Numbered from the stretch's first letter, positions 12,631-22,829 are shown. The stretch is DNA of 64,000 nucleotides from Cymbomonas tetramitiformis (GCA_001247695.2 LGRX02035311.1:1-64000); one strand, 5' to 3'. Translations and numbers: made by a program. Notes: generated by a model not told the origin, from the sequence alone.

Positions 12631-13576
12631 CGCCATTCACGTCTGTCAGCAGTAATTATATATGTGCTACCAAACACGTTTAACAACGGCACGGATGCAT
12701 CACACAATGCAGATATAACCCCCCTCTATGCGCCTACTGTTTTCAACTGTCCACTACCGTTCGAACATCTCCCATTAGTGTTACCACAGCTCCCACGTTG
12801 TCTTCATCGAACTCTACCAGCTTCACAAACGTCCTAAAAATAACTGCGAAAATCTCCGAATTAAAAAGTAACGTAGCCAACTTACTTAATTTCTTCGCTT
12901 CGACTACCTTAATCACCTCGCCGTAAGTCTTCCAAATTGACGCCAGCCGTCGCGTCAAGGAAAACTCGCCGGCGGTGAAGCGGAAAATAACCAGCAAACA
13001 AAATCACAAATAAGTAAACGTTACGATGTATTTACCTGCCGATAGCACAACATCACCTCAGCAATTCCAGTAGCACGACGTGCATCACCACCGGCTCGAT
13101 TCTGGAATGACTGAAGTTGACGACGTCCATGCTCTGGACTCTCTCGATGCTCCAGTCCTCACCACTCTTCCCACTCGTCGACCCCCAGACTCCCGAGCAC
13201 CAGCGGCACCTTTCCAACAGCCAACGTAAAAAAACGCGTCGCGTCAGTCACGTCCTCAAGATAGTCGAATGACGTACCAACGAAAATGAACAGTCAAAAT
13301 CAGCTCAAGCCCTAACTACAAAAACCATCCCCAGCAAATCAAAGGCCTGCTCGGCTTCAAAGAGGCTCCATACAGAGTACCCAACAAATTGGAATCGTGT
13401 CGCAAGTAGTGCAAGACTGCGTTAACAGAATATGTTGTCACGCCCGGCTTGCCTCACCCCCTTCGATATGACAATCCATCAACCGCGGTCCGCAACAACG
13501 CATCCAGGCGTATACAACCACAGCAAATTGCGAGCCGGTGCCTCTTTTGAGCCCCTTCTCCTCAATACTCAGTTCG

Positions 13577-13767
13577 TTTCTTGAGAATTTATTTTCCCAC
13601 TTAGTTTTATTTCTTTTTCGGGAAAGGTGCTCAGCGGGAATCGAACCCAGGTCTCTCGTTTACATCTCGAGTATGTTACCACTACACTACGGCCACTTGT
13701 GATGTTAATTATCCCCCCCCCATTTATATACATTTTTCTATATAATTAAATTATATAGACGATCTGG
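13577..13767. repeat. Tandem duplication unit 1 (with tRNA-like sequence)
   Basis: A roughly 190-bp unit running from TTCTTGAGAATTTATT to GACGATCTGG, repeated at 13857-14057 with indels. Each unit holds a tRNA-like sequence followed by poly-C and an AT-rich ATAATTAAATTATA palindrome. Confidence 0.8.
13626..13694 (-). pseudogene. tRNA-like sequence, degenerate copy (TGT at anticodon position)
   Basis: On the minus strand an A-box-like TAGTGTAGTGG and a B box GGTTCGATTCC are spaced as in a tRNA gene, with D-, anticodon- and T-stems recognisable. Aligned on the conserved arms, the anticodon triplet is TGT (Thr), but position 33 is A where T is almost universal. The 5' acceptor strand has lost bases compared with the second copy, so the acceptor stem does not pair. 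Probably a tRNA pseudogene or tRNA-derived repeat. Confidence 0.5.
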
Positions 13768-13856
13768 TACCTCCGCCGAACGAGCCCCATTGATCTTTAG
13801 TCGACGTCGTGGGTTTTCGTGCTGAACACGTCCCGAGCTGCGTCGCAACTTAAGTT

Positions 13857-14057
13857 CTTTTCTTAGGAATTTATTCATTTTCCCCACTTAGTTTTATTTC
13901 TTTTTCGGAAAAGGCGCTCAGCGGGAATCGAACCCAGGTCTCTCGTTTACATGTCGAGTATGTTACCACTACACTACTGCGCCACTTGTGATGTTAATTA
14001 TTCCCCCCCCCCATTTATATACATGTTTTATATAATTAAATTATAAAGACGATCTGG
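13857..14057. repeat. Tandem duplication unit 2 (with tRNA-like sequence)
   Basis: Second copy of the unit at 13577-13767. It is slightly longer and keeps the better tRNA-like fold. Confidence 0.8.
13913..13983 (-). tRNA. tRNA-like gene, possibly tRNA-Thr(TGT)
   Basis: 71 nt on the minus strand with acceptor strands GGCGC/GCGCC, a D-arm, a CTCGA/ACGAG anticodon stem (last pair A-A), a 7-nt loop CATGTAA and a T-arm with TTCGATT. Internal promoter boxes A and B are intact. The anticodon reads TGT by alignment to canonical arms. Oddities are A instead of T at position 33, an A-A mismatch closing the loop, and two mismatches low in the acceptor stem. It could be a working but divergent tRNA, or a tRNA-derived repeat. 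Confidence 0.5.
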
Positions 14058-14099
14058 CGATTCTTCGAGGTGGCGCGAGAACACCAACAATCAACAGGC

Positions 14100-14152
14100 T
14101 TAAGATACTCACTTAACCATATAACAAGACGGAGATTTCATGTTCCTGGTCC
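14100..14152 (+). repeat. Dispersed repeat, copy 2
   Basis: Near-identical to 12578-12630 over about 45 bp, diverging after GGAGATT. Confidence 0.75.
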
Positions 14153-14778
14153 AAAACATATTAGAGTCCAAAAGACGTCCATGACATGCTTAAGACAACC
14201 CATACACGTCCGGAGCATATTCGGGCTCGTACGTAGAACGTCCATAACACGCCCGCGCGTTAGGAGTGTCATGCAGACATTAACTTTGCTCCCCCACTAC
14301 ACAGGGGGTCCGGAGAAAATGCCATAAGAACAGGTCATCCCACCACAATTTGTGCATGACGACAACAGCTCTCGGAAACACGTAGCCACATTGTTCAACT
14401 CTTCCTGCTGACATTGTCCTAATTAGTGACGGCAAATAAAAAATGTAAGGAATCTGTTGTAACATCCGATGAAACCTTCTAATTCCTTCTGCTTGAAGTT
14501 CAAGTGTTTGAAAAATTCGGAATATCCCATGTAAGTTTTGAATTACAAGCGGGGCCCAATTAATAAAAAAGCACTTGTTCTCCATCAGAAATATGCCACA
14601 AATCCCATTTTTAAGGTTCTGTCAGAAGGGTAGGTACCCCACCATATTGGTTAGCTAGTATCTCATTAAGTATGTACAAGTTCTATGTATACTATGGTCT
14701 GTTTCAAGTCCGCAACACTACCTATTATTCGGTAGTGCATTTGCGCAAGTGCAGATGTCACACGTGTTAGTTAACTAT
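14153..14778. other. Intergenic stretch downstream of the repeat-protein gene
   Basis: No ORF with a recognisable feature. This is probably the 3' flank of the minus-strand gene that ends at 14779. Confidence 0.5.
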
Positions 14779-17475
14779 CTATTCATCGAGGCCGTGAACA
14801 AACTCGACATCCTCGGGCACATAGCTTATGGGGGTGGTGGATTTCTCGGATGCGGAGAGGCAGCTGGGGCAGAAGGTTCCATACATTTCTTCCTCAAAAA
14901 CAGTCCAGGTGTATGCTGCTGGTGTTGGGTCAGCATTGCCGGCAGCATCGACTGCGTACACCTTCAGCGTGTGCAGACCTTGTGAAATGCCAGTGAAGCT
15001 AACCATATCACCAGGGGCCTCCATGTATCCCTGGCCATCCACTTGGTACATGAAAACGCATCCTTCCTCCTGGCAAGCAAAGTTGAACACGCTTTCATCT
15101 TCAAAGTACATAGGGGTGGGGGGTCCGGCAACCACAACGGTCTCAGGTGGACCGTAGTCTACCACCCAGGAGCACATGGCCTCCTCACCAGTGATACCAG
15201 CCATATCAGTGGACTTGGCGTACAGCGTGTAGGAGCCTTCCACCAACGACTCCAGCATGATGGCGAAAGTGTCGTCGGGGCAGCCGTGGCAGGGCACCAT
15301 GGGGGAACCAGGGGTGCTGTACGGAGCCGAGCCAAGCTTGTACTGGGTGCCAGAAGACTTCACACTGGAATCGGCAACCATACCGTACACGGTCATGGTG
15401 TCAGAGTTGGAGGGGGATGTGGGGCAGTCGAGGGTAGTGGTCGGAGCAGTCGTATCCACGGTGAAGCTGACAGTGATAGGAGTAGGATCGGCGCAACCGT
15501 TGGAAGCAATTGCACGAGCAGTTATTGTGTGGTGGCCGTCCGCCAAGCCCTTGACGCCGAACTTGGGGAAGTGCACTCCCTTCTTGTAAGAGCCGTCATT
15601 GATTTTGTACTCGTAGGTGAAAGTTGAAGGCGAGTGGTTATCGACGATGGCAGAAATCGTGAACACGGGGGTGGAAGAGGCCACGACACTACCAGATGCC
15701 GCATTAGAGAGGGTGAGCATGGTGTTAATGGGCTCCACGGTAAAAGAGGAGGTAAGAGTGTCACCTACGTTACCGAGGGGATCAACGGATTTCACGCCAA
15801 AAGAGTGGCTTGTACCAGAGCAGGAGGCGACGTAGAAAGTCTCGTCGGGAAAGGTCTGGGTGGTTGCGGTGTTAGCAGTGACGAAAACGCCACCGTCCAC
15901 CTGGTACTTGTAGAAGCTGCCGCTCTCGCTGGACGAATAGGCGAAAGTACCTTTCGTGGAAGTGACCAGCTCAGTCTCAGCCCAAGTACCGCCGGTGGTA
16001 AAGGAGGTCATGGGCTTTATGGTATCCACAGTCCAAGTGAACACGTTAATGTTGCTGGAGGTACCGTACATGTCGTGTGCCTTGACACCGAAGGTGTTGG
16101 TGCCGTCAGGGAGATCATCGAGGTCCGCATACGTGTGGCCACCAGTTGACTTGTATTCTCCGCTGTTAAGAGAGTAGGAGAAGGTGCAACCGGAGGTCTT
16201 CTCGAAAGTCTCGACAGTCCAACAGTAGATACTCTCGTAAACCTCAGCGTTTCCGGCGGCATCAGTTGCGAGAACGGAAAGGCAGTGAGGGCCAGCGCCC
16301 TGAGCAGCAAGGGTCAGAGGGTTAGCCGCGGCGGCGTAGGCGCCGTTGTCCACCTTATACTGGTAGGTGCACTGCGCACTCGTGCTAACGTCGTCGGTGG
16401 CCGAAAGCGTGAAGGTGTAAGTGGGTTCGGTGAGTGGAGACGGGTCGTAATCCATAGCGGGAGTGATGGTAGATACGGGAGGAGTGACGTCTGCCACGGC
16501 ACCTGGTATGCACCGCATCCAACGCCCCGTTTAAGCGAGGCTTACAAAATAAGGGTACCTGAGGACACCTTGGCACGAATAGACCGGGCAGCACACTTTT
16601 CACACGCAGGATATTCTTGTAGTGAAGGGTGATGTGGAATACACCTGTGACTGAGACCCCCTTCTATCTCGAGCAGCGGCTCTGATCGTACAGCCATTGC
16701 CTTGATGGGGTGAAAACGTATGTTACTACGATGCACGTTGGTACCATTTCTTTTATGGGGGCACAATACGCAGTGTCCCCTACTGAAGCAGATATCAGAA
16801 GATACGCCTGCCTGAAACAACTCGAAGGTATACTAGCGATCAGCGTTCACCAAGTTCTAGGCAAGGGATAGCCTGACAAAAGCAGCAGTCCGGTGGAAGA
16901 AAATAAGTTGAGACGCCCTGAATATAGCTGTGGATATAGGTGCTATGCACACTTCGACTTGAAGTGGAACGGGAGTTGATGTAGGACCGGAGGTGGCGCA
17001 ACGAGGCTCCGAAAGACACCGACAAGTACAGCACTGGCACCGTCCATGTAGGGTTGGTTTGCATCGAAGCAACAAACTCAACGTGCGCAGGTGAAACGTA
17101 GCGAGTATCTGAAAGATTGCCTTGAAGACTGATACTGACTGTGACGGGGGGCCTTCAAGAAAGGAAAGATGGCTTCGAGGGAACTTAGATAATGTAGAAA
17201 TACGTGAACTCTTGGTTTACGAACCACAATGTTGCTAAAATTCCACTGCTAAAATGTCGAAAGCCTTCTCTTGACACCTTGGTGATAATAGCAGAGCGAT
17301 TCACCAGCCAAAGCAGGAAGAAACGTGCCAGGAAAGTGAAGACTGCTTTGACGAAAAAAACCAGACCAACCACAATGCCGTGCAACAGGAAGGAACCACT
17401 TCCTCTCAGTTCCTAATAACACGGACCTGTGGCGACAATGGCGATGAACGCGAGGACAAACATCTTTGCAGACAT
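14779..17475 (-). CDS. Secreted protein with six Ig-like/cadherin-like repeats (two exons)
   Basis: Exon 1 (17475-17427) encodes the hydrophobic start MSAKMFVLAFIAIVATG. Donor GTCCGT and acceptor ACCAG at 16503 join it in frame to exon 2 (16502-14779), giving a signal peptide that would be cut near GAVA/DVTPP. The mature chain of about 570 residues is six repeats of 60-100 residues. Most open with a TxAPxT or xxPP-type segment, contain YxYKVDxGxY or YQVDGG, then a Gx(H/S)xxxVxAxDxxGN block, and close on FTWTVD or FTVE. This is the layout of bacterial-type Ig-like repeats found in adhesins and large surface proteins. Cysteines recur in pairs. The tail (about 40 residues) is acidic with CPSC and has no membrane anchor. 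Role inferred: extracellular or cell-surface structural or binding protein. The intron holds no other clear gene. Confidence 0.75.
16503..17426 (-). other. Intron of the repeat-protein gene
   Basis: 924 bp, GT-AG, phase 1. The join restores GGT (Gly) and runs directly into AVADVTPP, which is the main argument that both exons belong together. Confidence 0.7.
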
Positions 17476-17821
17476 CTTGGCTGCTCACGTGCGGGTAACC
17501 TGTTTACTGTTCCACTCTGTGCTTCTTCAGTGATTTGGCCGTTCCTCTCTTCCTGTCTGTTGAATCTGTGAGTGCTGGAGGCGGAGTACGAAACCGAATA
17601 ACCTAAAAGGATCGCCGCTATCATATCTAACCGTTTACGTAAAATAAGATCGACGGTGCATGAATCCATGATACAAATATTGACACGCCGTTCTGTTTGT
17701 AATATATGAGAAAAATTCGAGAATGCTTCCACATACACATTGAACGCTCCTATTGGACTCTGCTGAGGCATCCAGGCTGTCAAAAGTATGAGAAATCGAA
17801 CTGTCATATCCTTGTCATTGT

Positions 17822-17888
17822 CATGCCATGCCATGCCATGCCACATGCCACATGCCACATGCCACGCCATGCCATGCCATGCCACATG
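17822..17888. repeat. CATGC-type minisatellite
   Basis: Head-to-tail CCATG pentamers alternate with CCACATG heptamers. The same CATGG/CCATG word returns in a cluster at about 37020-37050. Confidence 0.9.
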
Positions 17889-18039
17889 TCATATCAGGTA
17901 GATCAAATTGAAATATTTCTTATTTGTGTTGTTCTTGACCTGCGTTTGTGTGAGATGCTTCATGTTCTTGTTGGGCTGCAGTCTTCCTGCACACGACAGC
18001 GACAGCTCGACAACCACAACGCCAACCACAAGCGAAGGC

Positions 18040-18067
18040 AAGGGGAATAAACTAGTTTATTCCCCTT
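18040..18067. repeat. Perfect 28-bp palindrome
   Basis: AAGGGGAATAAACT followed by its exact reverse complement, centred on CTAG. Imperfect pairing continues outward (GCGAAGGC on the left, TTCGCTTGC on the right). Confidence 0.85.
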
Positions 18068-18403
18068 CGCTTGCGACAGCGACAAGGCTCCCTGGCTATG
18101 GCTCAAGGGTCGTGCGATGGTCACAGCGACAGCGGACAGGGGCAACGTCCAACGACATCCGACAAGTCGCAAAAGCGCGGGCAGTGGCAGCGGCAGTGCC
18201 AGTGGGCACGGACCCAAGCGCCCAACCACCAATCAGAGTACCGGATACCGCTACCGTTGTTCATTGATTTTTTATTTAAAATATTACAGTTAGAGTCTAG
18301 TATTCAAAATTGAAAATTGAAAATTGAAAATACGATTGGTGGCGAGTTGCAGTTGGTGACCGACAACTTTCGCAGGTCAGAGGTTTCAGGTTTTCCGATC
18401 GCG

Positions 18404-18408
18404 ATTCT
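18404..18408. repeat. Target-site duplication of element A (left)
   Basis: ATTCT, identical to 27843-27847 on the far side of the element. Confidence 0.9.
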
Positions 18409-18623
18409 TGCTGGATTTGACACTGTGACACCCGAAACTGTCACATGTCACTTCCTATAGCAGGCTAGGTGACCGTCACCAGTAGTAGTGAAACACCCGT
18501 TAGGAATTTATGTATGCATCCCTTTTATCAATCGCACTTCGTTATCGTTCTGACTCCGGAAAATCTTCAACTCAGGGTTTATATCAACTATTAGATATAT
18601 TCACCGGACCTATATATCTAACA
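18409..18623 (+). repeat. 5' LTR of element A
   Basis: 215 bp, TG...CA termini. Followed by GGTTTGGCCCCAC, a primer-binding-site-like stretch shared with elements C and the fragment at 29261. Confidence 0.9.
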
Positions 18624-18708
18624 GGTTTGGCCCCACTTGCGCTTTGTTTAGCCACTGCGAGATTGCCACTATGAGTGGCTAAGCTTGGACGCCTGGGATG
18701 GAGTGAGG
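18624..18708 (+). promoter_or_regulatory. Primer-site-like stretch and hairpin of element A
   Basis: Begins GGTTTGGCCCCACTT directly after the LTR, then has an inverted repeat TTAGCCACT / AGTGGCTAA (9-bp stem, about 18-nt loop). The same order occurs in elements C and 29261, suggesting a priming or packaging signal. Function is inferred. Confidence 0.55.
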
Positions 18709-18885
18709 TGCTGGAATTGGCACAGTGACATGTTCGTACTGTCACGTGTCATCGTATCCGGTGTGTCATCTTCGGTGACTCTGCTTGTGTCAGTCTAAGT
18801 ATTTATTCCCGTATGTTATCGATTCTTGAGTTCGTTCTATCTCGCCGGGAGCGTTCTCCCCGTGGCTGCTGTGCTGTTTCCAACA
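18709..18885 (+). repeat. 5' LTR of element B
   Basis: 177 bp. A related but diverged LTR in the opposite orientation lies at 58000-58176. Confidence 0.9.
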
Positions 18886-19700
18886 GGCAGTGGAAGCGTG
18901 GTGGGCCCATAACCTGGTATAGCGATATTAAAGCTTGCACTGTAAAATGTCAAAGCAGTGAGGCAGGGTTTCTCGGTTCGGCTAAGTCGGATTAAACTGG
19001 GAGATACACAGTTTTAAGCTGGCGGACGGACCGTGACACACGAGCGGAGGTAAACAGCAGGCACTGCAAGTGACATCCGAGCAGGCGAGGGGTGACACAG
19101 GGCACCACTGACCTCTCCCCTTATGGGGGGTGAAAGTCAGTGTTCCCATGACCCACTTTACGCTTGCGTATTGTGATTTTTAGCATAAATTTTATTTCGT
19201 ATTCGCTCTATCTTTATTCAGATGAGCTCAGCCATCTTTGTCGCGGCCTACGGAATCTGATTTTCGCTTTAGCTTGGACGGTCCGGCAGTTACGGGTAAT
19301 TACGGCAGAGTGGTATCGGCATTTATTTTGTTCGCGTTCGCTTTCTTTCACGGATCCTTTTTCCGCGATGGCTCTCGAGAATGTTTTGTCCGATGGGGAG
19401 CTTCTTGCTCTTTTGTTATCGTGCGACGAGAAATTGGAGAAGGTTTCAGTCTACAAACGCGCTCAGCTCATTTCCTTGTGCCTAGCCCAAGCTAGAGCGC
19501 TCGCTCATTTTCGTAGTGCTTCTCAGATTTTACCGCAGCCTCCAACGTCTTTCGAGCCGATTATTTTGAATCTCATTGTTTCAGGGGACGCAGCAGTTGG
19601 TGGTGCTGCGTCCGATTCTTCTTTGATTCCGGCCGTGACTTTCTGTGAGAAGGGCGTTGGCAATGGGTCCACGATTTTGGGCACCCGATCTGTTTCGTCA

Positions 19701-19705
19701 CAGAT
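19701..19705. repeat. Target-site duplication of element C (left)
   Basis: CAGAT, repeated at 23237-23241. Confidence 0.85.
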
Positions 19706-19962
19706 TACCGGAATATCCTAGTTCACTAGATATCAGAGGGTCCCGAACTGTATGGATAAACTCTCTACTAAGATAATAAACCCTAAGCTAGATATACCCG
19801 GAACGGTCTCGCAACGGTCTCGGATACTAGCCTACCTGTGACACAGCGTGTGTCACAGCACGAACCTATAGATCAGTCAGCAGTCCAGTGTTGGTCCTAG
19901 GGGTCTGTCATAGGGGCCTGCACCGGGACTCCCAGTCAGGGCTGCCTATACAGATTCCAGCA
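19706..19962 (-). repeat. 3' LTR of element C
   Basis: On the minus strand this copy follows the internal region. A CACCACCC...GGGTGGTG hairpin at 19963-19987 abuts it. Confidence 0.85.
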
Positions 19963-19987
19963 CACCACCCCAGCACTGTGGGTGGTG
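19963..19987 (-). promoter_or_regulatory. GGTGG hairpin abutting the 3' LTR of element C
   Basis: Inverted repeat CACCACCC / GGGTGGTG directly beside the LTR, where a polypurine tract is normally expected. Elements A, B and D have the same type of hairpin in the same place. Confidence 0.5.
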
Positions 19988-20282
19988 ACTGTCTAGGAGA
20001 GTCAGAATGTTAAGATAAGTTAGGGTAGGAGCTAGGGTGACAAACCTAACTGCTAATTCAACTGTGCAATTCTGATACACAAATTGAAACCCTCTAGCCG
20101 GCACAAGTGCAGAAACATACAGGCATATAGGTCCTGCTAAACTACTGAAAGGCACGGCGCCAGCAAGTCAGATTAACGGATATAAGGAGTCAAAGTAAAA
20201 GCCAATTGAAGACCATGTTGAGGTCAAAGCACATCTCAGCACACCACCAGAAGGTGGTGCACTGCCAGAACCAGGAATAAAA

Positions 20283-22829
20283 CTACTCGGGGTCAAAGAT
20301 CAGAGGAGCACCGTCACCACAATGTTCACCGTAGCATCCCGCAGCACTGCCTCCCAGCGGGTCAGGCGGCAGTAGCACTGCCGCAGCACCCAGGGAGTGC
20401 AGCACCGCATCCAGTGTGACGGGGTCTAGCTCGGAGATACCAGAGTAGACGCAGAGATCTCCCCTGCACAGCACAGGCTGCGGTGCAGCCCGACCCGATA
20501 CCTGCACAGAGCTGAGGTCATTGGCCGCCGTGTAGGCGGCGGTCCCCACTCCCATGACGGAAAGCAATAGAACGAAGCAAAGTAAAAACGGCATCCCCCA
20601 CAAGCCAGTGTGAGCGGGGAACCCCCACGGAGGCTTCCCACAGCCGTAGCTGCGGGGAGCACCGTCATGCCAGTCACCCAGAGCACCACCAGAGCCAGGT
20701 GCTCGGGGTGCAGGTGCAGATGAGAGATTAGCTGAGACGCCCGAAGCCTCCGGCTTTACCGTGAATGTACCGTCGGCAAGGTCTTCATAGTCGTCGGTGT
20801 TGTAACCCGTGAGGTCAATGGGCTGGACGGCGGCGTGGTTGACAGTCTGAACGAATCCAGCAAACTCACCGGCCGCGTCCGCTGTGGTGGTCACCCGCGC
20901 CGATTGAAGTGGCGCGGGCTTCACATCTTCTCCCTGCGAGACAGGCATAGCAGGGGCCGGCACGGCGGATGCCGATGCCGCCGCACCACCTGCCGGAACC
21001 TGCTCCTCCGGTGTGGCCACCGCTGCGGCGGGCACGCACACCAGAGCCGAAGCCCCCTGCCCGTTACCGGCAGGAGGCGGGAAAGATGCGTGGGTGTAAT
21101 GCACCTGCGGGTTGGCCGCGGAGTGAACCTCCGCGGCAAGATCGTCGAGCCTGCGGAGAATGTCGTCTCCCTCGGAATCCGGCTGCTGCTCCACGGTGAA
21201 GCCGTAGGCGGACACGTCAATGCCGCCCACCGCTCCCGCACAAAGCACCGCGGGCGGCCCGTACGCGGCCGCCGCACGCGCGAAGGACTCCGCCCCGTCA
21301 TCCGCCGCCTGCTGGAACAATGCACACATGGCGAGCGCGTGCACCCCCTCTGCGTCCTCCTCGTCGATGGGAACGCAAAATGCCGCGGCAGAGGTGGGCG
21401 GGTGTTGGCGCCCGCCCAACGGGCAGTCGCGGTAAAAGTGATACGCCTCACCTTTGCCCGCCTTCTTGCACCTACCGCAGAACGGCTTTGCCCGTTGATC
21501 GTCACGGTCGAACCCCACTGGTGGGGCCTTGTGGGTCCCCATACGGAATCCCCGCGGCTGCTGCCCCCGCTGCTGCTGCTGCCGCTGCTGCACCCGCTCC
21601 CGCTGTTGACGCACAACCGGAGCGGCTTCACCTTGCTGCCGCTGAACGAGCTCCTTGAGCTCCGTGATCTTCTGGAGAAGGGCGTCGTACTCGCTGCTGG
21701 AAAGGTGTGCGGAGACGCCATCCGCGCCCGAAGCCACCTTCCCCCCGCCCGTCTGTGCCCAAGCCTGGTAAATTTCCACAACCATGGAACGGAGCGAAAC
21801 CAGTGACACATGAGCCAAGTCAGCGGTCATGGGATAGCGGACCTTCACCGCAGCGTAGAAGGTCGGGTCGAGTCGGGTGTAGAGGCTCAATTTCCTCGTG
21901 GCCTCGGTCGGCGTCCAGTCGGAAGCTCGGTTATCCCGCACCAAACGTTGTTCCTTGGCCAAGATCGGCTGCGGGTCAACGTTTGCAGGATAACGTAACG
22001 CGGCGTGCTCCTCCTGCTGCGACTCTCGTAGCGCCACCGGAACACAACCCTTGATGATGTCGACAAGGGCTCGCCTTCCATCTCGGTCAGTTGAAGAATC
22101 GGTACCAGTGAGCCAGACGTAGGCGTTGCTGTGCTTCTCCACCACGAGAGCCAGAACGTCGTACAAGAGGCCATTCACCTTGTTGACCACTGGAGCCAGA
22201 GGGTCGTCGAGGTCAAAGGCACACAGTTCCAGTCCGGCCGACTGAAACTCCGTACGCAGCTGCACCACCAGGTCGGACAGAAGGCCAGCGTCGTCCGTAC
22301 CGCGGAAATGATGTTTCTTGTCACCAAGAATATCCTCACGGATACTCTTGGCCCAAGCCCGATGGAGTCGCGCTTTGTAGATCTCGTCGACGAGCTTGGA
22401 CTGCTCCTGCAGGTAACGCCTGACGGCCACGTCCTCGTCTACGTTTGATGCAGGGTTGGGGGTAGGAACAAAAGGCGTGGCCGCTGTTGGTGTGTTCCGC
22501 ACCCCGTCGATCAACCTCAAAGAGGCATCGATGTCACTGTCCCTCGTGAGGGACTTCTTAGATCTTGTCGTCATTCCCATTTCTAGAAACGCCTGAGGGG
22601 AGGCGGTACGCTGTAACACGTTTGGGCAGGGTCGCGGAGAAAATGTGACGTCACAGACACGGAAAGAGCGGTCGGGCCATGCTAGCGAGGGGCGAAGGAA
22701 GATGTCGTCGAAGTCAAAGGTGCCAAGGTCACCAGCCCAAAATACGGCAGCAGGCAGGATCAGAGCGAGCAGAAAACCGTGAATAATGAACATTGCGACG
22801 ACGAAACCCAATCCAAGCCGGCACCCCAT
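20283..22829 (-). CDS. Gag-like protein of element C with zinc knuckle and membrane segment
   Basis: 848 codons if the first Met is used. A start at 22580 (MGMTTRSKK) would match element A's Gag better and would drop an N-terminal hydrophobic stretch (residues 8-35). The middle (about residues 110-380) is a helical Gag-like region similar in layout to element A. A Gln/Arg-rich linker leads to an atypical CCHC knuckle (CGRCKKAGKG, then H and RDC) at about residues 448-466. A Pro/Ala-rich acidic stretch follows, then a hydrophobic segment PFLLCFVLLLSVMGVG (about 743-760) and an ectodomain-like tail with paired cysteines. It would bind and package RNA. The C-terminal membrane segment is odd for a Gag and may target membranes. 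Confidence 0.7.
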   Translation of the reverse strand: MGCRLGLGFVVAMFIIHGFLLALILPAAVFWAGDLGTFDFDDIFLRPSLAWPDRSFRVCDVTFSPRPCPNVLQRTASPQAFLEMGMTTRSKKSLTRDSDIDASLRLIDGVRNTPTAATPFVPTPNPASNVDEDVAVRRYLQEQSKLVDEIYKARLHRAWAKSIREDILGDKKHHFRGTDDAGLLSDLVVQLRTEFQSAGLELCAFDLDDPLAPVVNKVNGLLYDVLALVVEKHSNAYVWLTGTDSSTDRDGRRALVDIIKGCVPVALRESQQEEHAALRYPANVDPQPILAKEQRLVRDNRASDWTPTEATRKLSLYTRLDPTFYAAVKVRYPMTADLAHVSLVSLRSMVVEIYQAWAQTGGGKVASGADGVSAHLSSSEYDALLQKITELKELVQRQQGEAAPVVRQQRERVQQRQQQQRGQQPRGFRMGTHKAPPVGFDRDDQRAKPFCGRCKKAGKGEAYHFYRDCPLGGRQHPPTSAAAFCVPIDEEDAEGVHALAMCALFQQAADDGAESFARAAAAYGPPAVLCAGAVGGIDVSAYGFTVEQQPDSEGDDILRRLDDLAAEVHSAANPQVHYTHASFPPPAGNGQGASALVCVPAAAVATPEEQVPAGGAAASASAVPAPAMPVSQGEDVKPAPLQSARVTTTADAAGEFAGFVQTVNHAAVQPIDLTGYNTDDYEDLADGTFTVKPEASGVSANLSSAPAPRAPGSGGALGDWHDGAPRSYGCGKPPWGFPAHTGLWGMPFLLCFVLLLSVMGVGTAAYTAANDLSSVQVSGRAAPQPVLCRGDLCVYSGISELDPVTLDAVLHSLGAAAVLLPPDPLGGSAAGCYGEHCGDGAPLIFDPE

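Larger units (their letters stand above)
7859..13570. other. Long gene-poor interval
   Basis: No convincing gene on either strand: ORFs are short and lack domains. The notable content is the dispersed TGGTCCTCCCACAAGGACCA hairpin (10811, 11008, 11801, 11831) and a 53-bp segment at 12578 that recurs at 14100. Confidence 0.6.

Noticed and set aside
15043..16149. Plus-strand ORFs of 110-194 codons
   Set aside because: They are antisense shadows of the Ig-like repeat gene, which has clear repeats, a signal peptide and a spliced start.
17185..17385. Hydrophobic minus-strand ORF of 66 codons
   Set aside because: It lies inside the intron of the repeat-protein gene. The hydrophobicity may be chance, and no splice sites link it to the flanking exons.
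20835..21806. Plus-strand ORF of 323 codons and minus-strand ORF 20921-21811
   Set aside because: Both lie over the GC-rich Gag gene of element C in other frames and have extreme Arg/Pro/Ser composition typical of shadow frames.
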